Assembly (NCBI RefSeq): GCF_014932895.1
Contig: NZ_JACYOF010000010.1
Span: forward strand, 91,610 to 155,609
Direction: 5' to 3'
Length of the DNA: 64,000 nucleotides
Source of the DNA: Bacillus thuringiensis
GTDB lineage: Bacteria; Bacillota; Bacilli; Bacillales; Bacillaceae_G
How positions within the stretch are numbered: position 1 is the first letter of the stretch; each line of letters begins with the position of its first letter. Under the pieces are notes generated by a model. It ran no database searches and was not told where the DNA came from. It was given only the letters and a program-made list of their open reading frames with translations. Positions 38,961 through 48,323 of the stretch are shown here, piece after piece. Position numbers and translations under genes: made by a program.

Positions 38961-39033
38961 TTAAAAAGGAAACATAAAATAACCAAAAAATGTAAAAACT
39001 TTAAATAGCAACTTGAGAAAGGAGACGGGAATT

Positions 39034-39906
39034 TTGAAACGGTTTAAGTTTTATATGATTAGCGGTATTGTGCTCGTTTTGTTAATAGTATGTAACTTCG
39101 TTGATAAGCCGATCGCGAAGGTTGAAGAAGTGAAAGATACTGTTATGATGAAGCTGAATACGAAAGAGAGTATGGCGCAGATTGATGGGCAGACGATTTA
39201 CTTTAAGCAAATTGGTGTGGGGAAGCCACCTTTACTTATGCTTCACGGGTTTGGTGGTTCTTCTGATGGATTTAGTGATATTTATCCGGAACTTGTGAAG
39301 GATCATACGATTATTGCGGTTGATATTTTAGGTTTTGGGCGTTCTTCTAAGCCAGTTGATTTTGAGTATTCGTTTCCTGCACAAGTGAATTTATATTATA
39401 AGTTAATGAAGAAGCTTGGATATGATCAATTCGCAGTACTTGGTCATTCAATGGGGGGAGAGATGTCCCTGAATTTAGCGTATTTATATCCGGATGCAGT
39501 GACGCATCTCATTTTAGCAGACTCTACAGGAATTGAGTCTTTCCAGCAAAAAGAAAGTTATGAATTCCCGCCGCTATCAACAGATCTTCAAACTGTAACA
39601 GAGATTACAGATTATAATAAAAATGAAGTGAAAAATAGTCGTGATGATAAAAAACATTATGATCAGCTTACGAAAATGAGAGAGCGCCGCATTGCGATGG
39701 AAGCAGATAAAATTAAGGTACCAACTTTAATTATATGGGGACGACATGATAAGAGTGTTCCTTGGAAAAATGGTGAGCTGTATCATCAGTTATTTACAAA
39801 TAGTACGTTTCATATTATTGAAAAAGGATACCACGCGCCGTTCCGTCAGGAGCCAATCGAGTTTATGGAATATGTACAAGCGTTCTTCGCGAAGAATCCA
39901 CAATAA
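39034..39906 (+). CDS. Alpha/beta hydrolase, membrane-anchored
   Basis: 290 residues from TTG 39034 (AGGAG nine bases upstream). An N-terminal hydrophobic segment, FYMISGIVLVLLIVCNF, anchors or exports it. The hydrolase core shows MLHGFGGSSDGF (oxyanion region), LGHSMGGEMS (nucleophile Ser), WGRHDKSVP (Asp) and KGYHAPFRQEP (His), a complete triad. Substrate unknown. The duplicated palindromes at its promoter imply tight repression by an unidentified factor. Confidence 0.85.
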   Translation: MKRFKFYMISGIVLVLLIVCNFVDKPIAKVEEVKDTVMMKLNTKESMAQIDGQTIYFKQIGVGKPPLLMLHGFGGSSDGFSDIYPELVKDHTIIAVDILGFGRSSKPVDFEYSFPAQVNLYYKLMKKLGYDQFAVLGHSMGGEMSLNLAYLYPDAVTHLILADSTGIESFQQKESYEFPPLSTDLQTVTEITDYNKNEVKNSRDDKKHYDQLTKMRERRIAMEADKIKVPTLIIWGRHDKSVPWKNGELYHQLFTNSTFHIIEKGYHAPFRQEPIEFMEYVQAFFAKNPQ

Positions 39907-39983
39907 AATTTTAAGCATAAATCCACTTCTTTCCTCATACAGTGAAACTAATAAGGCTTGTCTAAGGAAAGGAATGAACGAAA

Positions 39984-40184
39984 GTGGAAACTTTACCATG
40001 GTGGATTTATCTTGTAATCGTTGGGATTGTATTGAGTGGCTACATGGTTTTATATACTTCAAGAAAAGAGCAAGAAATGGACAATGAGTTTATTGAAAAA
40101 GAAGGCGAAGTATATATGAAGCGCTTAGAAGAGGAACGCGAGAAACGTAATCAGGATAGTGATAAAGATTCCGTTTTATTATAA
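39984..40184 (+). CDS. yhaL: Sporulation protein YhaL
   Basis: 66 residues from GTG 39984. One membrane helix (PWWIYLVIVGIVLSGYMVLY) is followed by a charged tail, QEMDNEFIEKEGEVYMKRLEEEREKR, like B. subtilis YhaL. Position also fits: yhaO-N-M lie upstream and prsA downstream in the B. subtilis order. Here a rap-phr unit, a hydrolase and the glp genes are interposed. Its role in sporulation is not defined in detail. Confidence 0.85.
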   Translation: METLPWWIYLVIVGIVLSGYMVLYTSRKEQEMDNEFIEKEGEVYMKRLEEEREKRNQDSDKDSVLL

Positions 40185-40193
40185 GTAGGGGAG

Positions 40194-40225
40194 AGTGGAT
40201 AACATATTGTTATCCACTTTTTTTA
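40194..40225 (+). terminator. Terminator after yhaL
   Basis: AGTGGATAACA / TGTTATCCACT, then seven T. Confidence 0.9.
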
Positions 40226-40355
40226 TTTCTCGAAATATATCAGCGATTCTGCATGGAATATCGATTTATCGACAAAAGCTCCTTTTTCACGATTCAAATT
40301 AGTAACCATTCAAAGCCCAATCCATACACTATGATGGAGGCTTTTTACTTAATAA

Positions 40356-40889
40356 TCGGATGGAAAAGGAGAAGTTCCTTTAACGTTTAAACACGAACTG
40401 TTAAAACAAAAGCCAATTAAGACTCCTGGTGGTAGCGCTCGAATTGTAGATTCTACGAATTTTCCGATTTCAAAAACAATCGCAGCAGCACTCGTTGAGA
40501 TTGAGCCTGGTGGAATGAGGGAACTTCATTGGCATCCTAACAACGATGAGTGGCAATATTATTTGACAGGGCAAGGGAGAATGACTGTGTTTCTTGGAAA
40601 TGGTACAGCTCGTACATTTGATTATAGAGCTGGGGATGTCGGATATGTACCGTTTGCGACTGGGCACTATATTCAAAACACAGGTAATGAAACATTGTGG
40701 TTTTTAGAGATATTCAGAAGCAATCGTTTTGAAGATGTATCGTTAAATCAATGGTTGGCACTGACTCCTAAAGAAATAGTAGAAAGTAATGTACATGTTG
40801 GCCCGCAATTGATGGATTCTTTACGTAAGCAAAAATGGCCTGTTGTGAAATATCCGGGGTTTTCATATAAATCGAAAGTAGATGGATAA
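40356..40889 (+). pseudogene. Truncated oxalate decarboxylase, C-terminal cupin only
   Basis: The frame opens right after TAATAA at 40350-40355 and reads [20 protein letters not shown], then [35 protein letters not shown] and FATGHYIQN. This is the second cupin domain of OxdC/OxdD-type enzymes with its Mn-binding HxH...E and H ligands. The N-terminal cupin and any start codon with a ribosome site are missing. An internal ATG at 40515 would cut into the domain. It is therefore a 5'-truncated gene remnant. A hairpin at 40906-40944 still terminates it. Confidence 0.82.
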
Positions 40890-40905
40890 AAATAGATATA
40901 AATAC

Positions 40906-40944
40906 TATTCTTTCTATAGAATTATAGGAAGAATAGCGTTTTTG
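40906..40944 (+). terminator. Terminator after the cupin remnant
   Basis: CTATTCTTTCTATA / TATAGGAAGAATAG with a four-base loop, then CGTTTTT. Confidence 0.8.
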
Positions 40945-41040
40945 TTTGCATGAGTAAAATTGAAAGAAATTCCCTACACTAGCTGTTCTTTTCGTACAAA
41001 TTGTGTACTATAAAGAATAGATAGGAAGGGGACATTTAGA

Positions 41041-41601
41041 ATGGAATTTCATGAACAAAAGATTTTGCCGGCAGTGAGGCAAATTAAAGATTTGGAAAAG
41101 TTATTACATAGTTCGTATGAGTATATCGTTATTTTAGATATTCATGTCGGTCAATTAAAGAGTGTTGTGTCACTTGCGAAGCAATATTGTAAAAAGGTGT
41201 TTTTACATGTGGATTTAATTCATGGCTTGCAGAGTGATGGGCATGCGACGGAGTATTTATGTCAGGAGTTTAGACCGTACGGGTTACTTTCGACAAAGGC
41301 GAGCGTGATTATGAAGGCGAAGCAAAAAGGTGTTGTGGCAATTCAGCGTATCTTTTTAATCGATTCTAGTGCAATGGAGAAGAGTTGCAATCTTTTAGAA
41401 AAGACAAAGCCTGATTATATTGAGGTGCTCCCTGGAGCGTTAACGGATGTCATCGCTGAAGTGAAAGAGCGTACTGGTTTGCCGATTTTAGCTGGTGGTT
41501 TTATTCGTACAGTTGATGATGTGGAGAAGGCTTTAAATGCTGGTGCGACAGCAATTACGACATCAAAACGCGAACTATGGAAACATTACCAAAAAAAGTG
41601 A
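41041..41601 (+). CDS. glpP: Glycerol uptake operon antiterminator GlpP
   Basis: 186 residues (GGAAGGGG before ATG 41041). The GlpP family pattern is clear: ILPAVRQIKDLEKLLHSSYEYIVILD, HVDLIHGLQSDGHATEYL, STKASVIMKAKQKG, PDYIEVLPGAL, LPILAGGFIRTVDDVEKALNAGATAITTS, forming a TIM-barrel-like fold. GlpP with glycerol-3-phosphate binds glp leader RNAs and prevents termination. Two leaders of this type follow, before glpF and before glpD. Its own promoter is separate from the glpF promoter. Confidence 0.93.
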   Translation: MEFHEQKILPAVRQIKDLEKLLHSSYEYIVILDIHVGQLKSVVSLAKQYCKKVFLHVDLIHGLQSDGHATEYLCQEFRPYGLLSTKASVIMKAKQKGVVAIQRIFLIDSSAMEKSCNLLEKTKPDYIEVLPGALTDVIAEVKERTGLPILAGGFIRTVDDVEKALNAGATAITTSKRELWKHYQKK

Positions 41602-41621
41602 CGAAAATGTGAATATTTTCG

Positions 41622-41650
41622 TTGACACCGCTTTCATTTGCAGTTAACAT
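41622..41650 (+). promoter_or_regulatory. glpF-glpK promoter with cre-like site
   Basis: TTGACA, 17 bases, TAACAT. On the minus strand TGAAAGCGGTGTCA (41637-41624) overlaps the -35 and matches the cre consensus with two mismatches, consistent with catabolite repression of glycerol uptake. Confidence 0.7.
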
Positions 41651-41655
41651 TATAG

Positions 41656-41749
41656 ACAAGTTAATAAACGTGACGGAGAAAAGAAGAGATCCACATTTCA
41701 TTGTTTCTATATACTTTTATATAGAAGCGTGCAAGCTGTGGGTCTTTTT
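41656..41749 (+). promoter_or_regulatory. GlpP-controlled leader and terminator before glpF
   Basis: The leader begins with GACAAGTTAATAA, which recurs in the glpD leader. The terminator stem GATCCACA / TGTGGGTC (41688-41744) encloses a smaller CTATATA/TATATAG hairpin and is followed by TTTTTC. Confidence 0.8.
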
Positions 41750-41827
41750 CTTTTGAAAAAAACGAATGGCCATTCATTTTACCTCTATCACATTTAAAAG
41801 CGTTTAAATTGATTGTGGAGGGATACT

Positions 41828-44172
<2,345 letters not shown>

Positions 44173-44175
44173 GGT

Positions 44176-44264
44176 GACAAGTTAATAATTCGGTAGGAGA
44201 TTTGGAGAGACCACAACACGCTATAGAGGCGAAATCTATAGCGGAGTTTGTGGTCTCTTTTTTC
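44176..44264 (+). promoter_or_regulatory. GlpP-controlled leader and terminator before glpD
   Basis: GACAAGTTAATAA (44176-44188), as in the glpF leader. A terminator follows, with arms AGAGACCACAA...GCTATAG and CTATAGC...TTGTGGTCTCT (44206-44257) and then a T-run. Confidence 0.82.
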
Positions 44265-44286
44265 GTTATCAAAGGGAGGAATTACC

Positions 44287-45969
44287 ATGAAATTTTCAAG
44301 TAAACAACGTAAAGACGTATTAAACGGAGTAAATAAACAAGAATTAGATGTGATCGTAATTGGTGGAGGTATTACTGGTTCTGGTATTGCATTAGATGGA
44401 GCAACACGCGGGTTATCAACAATTGTGTTTGAAATGCAGGACTTTGCAGCAGGTACATCAAGTCGTTCAACGAAGCTTGTACACGGTGGTCTACGTTATT
44501 TAAAACAACTTGAAGTGAAAATGGTAGCAGAGGTGGGGAAAGAGCGTGCGATCGTATATGAGAACGGTCCCCATGTAACAACACCAGAGTGGATGTTACT
44601 TCCGTTCCATACAGGCGGTACGTTCGGATCATTTAGTACATCAATTGGTCTTCGTGTATACGACTTCTTAGCAGGTGTAAAACGAAGCGAGCGCAGAAAA
44701 ATGTTTAACCGTGAAGAAACGCTGAAGAAAGAGCCTCTTGTAAAACAAGAAGGATTAAAAGGCGGCGGTTACTACGTAGAATATCGTACAGACGATGCGC
44801 GTCTTACAATTGAAGTAATGAAAGAAGCGATTGAACGCGGTGCAAAAGCTGTTAACTACGCAAAAGTAGATGGTTTCTTATATAAAGATGGAAAAGTATG
44901 TGGTGTACGTGTAATCGATTTACTAGACGGTGAAGTATACGAAGTTTACGGTAAGAAAATTGTAAACGCAGCTGGTCCTTGGGTAGATACACTTCGTGAA
45001 AAAGATAACTCGAAAAAAGGAAAAGTACTTCAGTTATCAAAAGGTGTTCACTTAGTAATTGATCAAAAACGTTTCCCATTAGGTCAAGCGATTTACTTCG
45101 ATACACCAGATAAACGTATGGTATTCGCGATTCCTCGTGGCGGAAAAACATATGTAGGTACAACAGATACGTTCTATGATAAAGATGCAGCTGTACCACA
45201 AATGACAACAGAAGATCGCACATACATCATTAATGCGATTAACTACATGTTCCCAAGTGTAAAAATTACGGAAAAAGACATTGAATCAAGCTGGGCTGGT
45301 GTACGTCCGTTAATTTATGAAGAAGGTAAGAGTGCATCTGAAATTTCTCGTAAAGATGAAATTTGGACTTCTGAATCTGGTTTAATTACAATCGCAGGTG
45401 GTAAATTAACAGGATACCGCAAAATGGCTGAAATGGTAGTAGACTATGTAACGAACTTACTACAAAAAGAAGGTCATAGTGCATATCCGAAGAGCACAAC
45501 GAAACATATGCCAATCTCTGGTGGACATGTAGATGGCTCTAAAGGATTACCAGCATTTATCGCGAAAAAAGCAGGCGAAGGTACGAAATACGGTTTAACA
45601 ACAGCACAAGCAGAAGAATTTGCGAAATTCTACGGCTCTAACGTTGACGTACTGTTTGACTTAGCGAAAAAACATAAAGATGAAGCAAAAGAATACAACA
45701 TGCCGCTTGACGTTCTAATCCCACTTGTATACGCAATGGATTACGAAATGACAGCAAAACCAGTTGACTTCTTCGTACGTCGCAGAGGCGCTGTATTCTT
45801 CAACATCCACTGGGTATACGAGTGGAAAGAAGCAGTAATCAACTACATGGCTGCGAAACTAGGCTGGAGCAAAGAAGAGCAAATGAAATACACAGCAGAA
45901 CTAGAAAAAGCATTAACAGACGCTGTAATTCCTGTAGATCAACAAGAACAGGCAGCTGCGTTAGCATAA
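44287..45969 (+). CDS. glpD: Glycerol-3-phosphate dehydrogenase, FAD-dependent
   Basis: 560 residues from ATG 44287 (GGGAGGA upstream, after the terminator; an earlier in-frame ATG at 44248 falls inside the terminator). The N-terminal FAD motif is DVIVIGGGITGSGIALDGATRG; others are SSRSTKLVHGGLRYLKQ, NAAGPWVDTLR and SSWAGVRPLI. It is a peripheral membrane enzyme that passes electrons to quinone and yields DHAP. It completes the glp regulon and converges metabolically with the Dha kinase of this window. Confidence 0.96.
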   Translation: MKFSSKQRKDVLNGVNKQELDVIVIGGGITGSGIALDGATRGLSTIVFEMQDFAAGTSSRSTKLVHGGLRYLKQLEVKMVAEVGKERAIVYENGPHVTTPEWMLLPFHTGGTFGSFSTSIGLRVYDFLAGVKRSERRKMFNREETLKKEPLVKQEGLKGGGYYVEYRTDDARLTIEVMKEAIERGAKAVNYAKVDGFLYKDGKVCGVRVIDLLDGEVYEVYGKKIVNAAGPWVDTLREKDNSKKGKVLQLSKGVHLVIDQKRFPLGQAIYFDTPDKRMVFAIPRGGKTYVGTTDTFYDKDAAVPQMTTEDRTYIINAINYMFPSVKITEKDIESSWAGVRPLIYEEGKSASEISRKDEIWTSESGLITIAGGKLTGYRKMAEMVVDYVTNLLQKEGHSAYPKSTTKHMPISGGHVDGSKGLPAFIAKKAGEGTKYGLTTAQAEEFAKFYGSNVDVLFDLAKKHKDEAKEYNMPLDVLIPLVYAMDYEMTAKPVDFFVRRRGAVFFNIHWVYEWKEAVINYMAAKLGWSKEEQMKYTAELEKALTDAVIPVDQQEQAAALA

Positions 45970-45976
45970 AATAGAG

Positions 45977-46010
45977 AAACACCTGAAGGAGAGCCCTTCA
46001 GGTGTTTTTT
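45977..46010 (+). terminator. Terminator after glpD
   Basis: AAACACCTGAAGG / CCTTCAGGTGTTT, then TTTT. Confidence 0.9.
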
Positions 46011-46049
46011 ATCTTGACTAAAAATAAATAGAATGTGTTACAATAATGA

Positions 46050-46231
46050 TAGAGTATGTAGTATGAATTTTGCATAAAATAAAGAAGACAGAAGCCTGAG
46101 AAACTTCTGCCTAGTGTAACCTAACTTGCTATTGTGGTGGTAGTAGGTGCGGTTATGAGACAATTACATTAACGTTTTAGCCGAGAACCGCCCTTACCTT
46201 TTCCACGAAGCAGGGTGGTTCTCGCTTTTTT
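46050..46231 (+). ncRNA. Candidate small RNA, partly antisense to the small gene at 46169-46333
   Basis: A promoter-like pair precedes it (TTGACT 46014-46019, TACAAT 46039-46044; the spacing of 19 is long). A CAGAAG/CTTCTG hairpin lies near the 5' end. A strong terminator closes it: CGAGAACCGCCCT / AGGGTGGTTCTCG (46182-46224) plus TTTTTT. No plus-strand gene follows within 1.1 kb, so this is not an obvious leader. Its last 60 or so bases are complementary to the 3' part of the minus-strand small gene. Confidence 0.45.
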
Positions 46232-46333
46232 GTATATAGAAATTAGCCACGGACCGACGTATCTTCTACCGATGACAACGCCAGCTCCGGTTAGGATACC
46301 GTACACTAATTTAATTACAAACATCGCGATCAT
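46169..46333 (-). CDS. Small hydrophobic-basic protein, possible type I toxin
   Basis: 54 residues from ATG 46333, which follows an excellent GGGGGAGGTG site. MIAMFVIKLVYGILTGAGVV and the next five residues form one membrane segment. The C-terminal half is basic (YKKARTTLLRGKGKGGSRLKR). The 3' half of the gene overlaps a convergent small RNA candidate with its own terminator, as in TxpA/RatA or BsrG/SR4 arrangements. I do not recognise the protein itself. It could also be an ordinary small membrane protein. Confidence 0.5.
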   Translation of the reverse strand: MIAMFVIKLVYGILTGAGVVIGRRYVGPWLISIYKKARTTLLRGKGKGGSRLKR

Positions 46334-46545
46334 TTTATCACCTCCCCCCTTTTTTCAAAATGGAAGAGATGATTACCACACCTACTAGTTATAGCTTATT
46401 AAGTTACATTTTAATTGTATTATGTTTTAAAATAGGGAACAAGATATATGGATGAAAAGCCCTAGTTTTAAATGGTTGGTTAGTGTGTAAAGTGTTGTAT
46501 TATAATAAAAGATTTACTCTTCCTAAAGAGAAATAAGCTTGAAAT

Positions 46546-46596
46546 AAATCTATAACAAAACGGTATGGACATAGCTAGCCGTATTGTTATAGATTT
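46546..46596 (-). terminator. Hairpin at the end of the 46587 gene
   Basis: AAATCTATAACAA / TTGTTATAGATTT with an inner ACGG/CCGT pair. It includes the stop codon of the minus-strand gene. The T-run is poor, so terminator function is only likely. Confidence 0.5.
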
Positions 46597-47081
46597 ATCC
46601 CGTCTTGTTTTATCCTTTTCTTATTATTGGAGGTATAAAGAAAAGCAAGAAGTCCATATAAGATGCCTCCTAACAAGAAAAACGGTTCAACAATTATCAA
46701 TAGTAAAGAAAGGGATTCTGAGTCCGACAAGCTTTGAATTATCCCTACGCCACCCCGCAAACCTAAAATCACACATGCTCCCCATGCTGCAGTGAGCAAC
46801 AACCAGGATGGAAATCTTCGTCCCCATGCTTGAACAAGTGCAAGTGCAGTAAATGCAGCAATTATACATAGAACAATTGCGACCAGATTAATGATGAATA
46901 ACACTTTGCCCATTGTCCTGCCTTCAAATCCTAAAGTACCTCCTGCCGCCCAGTAAATGTGGATTAACCCGAATAGAGCCGACCAAACAAAAGCTGCATA
47001 ACCAGTAAAAACCAACCACTTTTCGATTTTGTCCAGAGGATGCTGATTATTATTGTTTTTGATTGTAATAACTCCTTTCAT
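46587..47081 (-). CDS. Four-helix membrane protein, DUF3995-like
   Basis: About 160-165 residues with four hydrophobic segments (WLVFTGYAAFVWSALFGLIH, a second around VLFIINLVAIVLCIIAAFTA, then WLLLTAAWGACVILGL and LLIIVEPFFLLGGILYGLLA). GLIHIYWAAGG near the first helix fits the DUF3995 group. The start is uncertain: ATG 47081 has no ribosome site before it, while AAAGGAG lies just after it, before ATT and ATC codons. A non-AUG start is possible. Function unknown. Confidence 0.65.
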   Translation of the reverse strand: MKGVITIKNNNNQHPLDKIEKWLVFTGYAAFVWSALFGLIHIYWAAGGTLGFEGRTMGKVLFIINLVAIVLCIIAAFTALALVQAWGRRFPSWLLLTAAWGACVILGLRGGVGIIQSLSDSESLSLLLIIVEPFFLLGGILYGLLAFLYTSNNKKRIKQDGINL

Positions 47082-47282
47082 TATGAGGGATGATAGCAAT
47101 CTTTTTGAGTACCGTATAGTTTTATATACGGTTTCATTTTATAATTTATTAGTATTAAATCCAATAAGAATTGAACGAGTATTATATTTATACGATTAGC
47201 TACTACATTTAATTCTTTATGAAGGTAACGAGTTAGAGTTCTTCGTAAAGAAAATTAGATTTAAAATAAAGGGAAAAAACGG

Positions 47283-47309
47283 TACGGACATTGCCATCCG
47301 TATTTTTTT
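47283..47309 (+). terminator. Terminator-like hairpin before the ECF sigma gene
   Basis: TACGGA / TCCGTA with an eight-base loop, then seven T. The surrounding ACGGTACGGACATTGCCATC resembles ACGGTATGGACATAGCTAGC at 46559. No plus-strand gene lies upstream, so it may attenuate a leader of the sigma operon. Confidence 0.5.
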
Positions 47310-47370
47310 ATGAATTTATAAAACTTTTCCATACAGTGCGTCGTCTAATATATGGGAAGGAGGAAATAAT

Positions 47371-47904
47371 GTGGATGAATTAACGGTAGAAGCGTTTGAA
47401 ATAGAAGATAAGGAACTCCTTATCGATGAAATAATGAACAAGTATGGGCAAGAGATCTTACAGCTTGTGTATTCATATGTGAATAATAAAGAGGTTGCTG
47501 AGGATTTAACGCAAGATATATTTGTGAAATGCTATAAATCTCTTCATACATATAAAGGAAAATCTAATGTGAAAACGTGGTTGTGGAGAATTGCTATTAA
47601 TCATTGTAAGGACTATTTAAAAAGTTGGTATAACAAAAAGGTAATCGTTACAGAGGATGAATTTACGTATATTGGGGTTCAAAATGATAGTGTCGAACAA
47701 ACGGTTATTCAAAATGCTGAGGATAGTAGGCTGGCTTCTGCAGTAATCAATTTACCGATAAAATATCGAGAAGTAATTTATCTATTTTATTATGAAGAAT
47801 TATCAATTAAAGAGATTGCGATTGTAATAGAAGTGAAGGAAAACACGATAAAAACAAGACTGAAAAAAGCTAAGGAGCTTTTGAAGAAAGGATTGGAGGG
47901 ATAA
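47371..47904 (+). CDS. ECF-type RNA polymerase sigma factor
   Basis: 177 residues from GTG 47371 (AGGAGGA six bases upstream). Region 2 (VAEDLTQDIFVKCYKSLHTYKGKSNVKTWLWRIAINHCKDYLKS) and region 4 (LPIKYREVIYLFYYEELSIKEIAIVIEVKENTIKTRLKKAKELLKKGL) are complete. There is no classical anti-sigma gene next to it. Instead a PadR-like regulator and an FtsW-like membrane protein with a HAAS-type N-terminus follow at 4 and 7 bases, so those two are the likely control partners. Confidence 0.9.
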   Translation: MDELTVEAFEIEDKELLIDEIMNKYGQEILQLVYSYVNNKEVAEDLTQDIFVKCYKSLHTYKGKSNVKTWLWRIAINHCKDYLKSWYNKKVIVTEDEFTYIGVQNDSVEQTVIQNAEDSRLASAVINLPIKYREVIYLFYYEELSIKEIAIVIEVKENTIKTRLKKAKELLKKGLEG

Positions 47905-47908
47905 TCAA

Positions 47909-48316
47909 ATGGAAGATCGATTAAAAGGCTTGCGAAAATCAATGGAGAACACAACTTTTAAACATTTGAGTTTTTCTGATCAGCATCGAAAGCAGGTACG
48001 CGAAAAAATCAATCAATCAAGCGGAAATGAAGAAGATATCTCTTTAGCGGTTTTACAACTTCTCAGTAATGAAAAAACAGGCTATGAATTGGCGCAGTTA
48101 TTGCGGGGGAGAGGGATTCAAAAATTCGAAGGAAATGAAGGTTTTTTATACACTTTATTACATCGACTGGAACAGAATCGTTTTATTCAATCGAGTTGGG
48201 ATCATTCAGGAGCTAAATATTATCAATTAAATGATAAAGGAAGAAAGATGCTACGCAAGGCAGAAAAAAATGCTACGAAGGCACGATTTATATTAAAAGG
48301 ATTAGTACAGGAGTGA
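47909..48316 (+). CDS. PadR-family regulator with N-terminal extension
   Basis: 135 residues. The winged helix at about 45-130 (DISLAVLQLLSNEKTGYELAQLLRGRGI, NEGFLYTLLHRLEQNRFIQSSW, KYYQLNDKGRKML) is PadR-like. The first 40 residues (LKGLRKSMENTTFKHLSFSDQHRKQVREKI) are extra, charged and helical, and could contact the sigma factor. It is in one operon with the ECF sigma and the FtsW-like gene. PadR proteins often pair with HAAS-domain membrane proteins, which the next gene carries. Confidence 0.8.
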   Translation: MEDRLKGLRKSMENTTFKHLSFSDQHRKQVREKINQSSGNEEDISLAVLQLLSNEKTGYELAQLLRGRGIQKFEGNEGFLYTLLHRLEQNRFIQSSWDHSGAKYYQLNDKGRKMLRKAEKNATKARFILKGLVQE

Positions 48317-48323
48317 GGCGGAA

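Noticed and set aside
38783-38977. 64-codon plus-strand frame after phr
   Set aside because: It begins inside phr, runs through the phr terminator and has no ribosome site, so it is not a separate gene.
46130-46231. T-box-like sequence (AGGGTGGTTCTCGC)
   Set aside because: It resembles the T-box AGGGTGGNACCGCG only partly. There is no specifier loop region, and no aminoacyl-tRNA or amino-acid gene follows. It is simply the right arm of a terminator.
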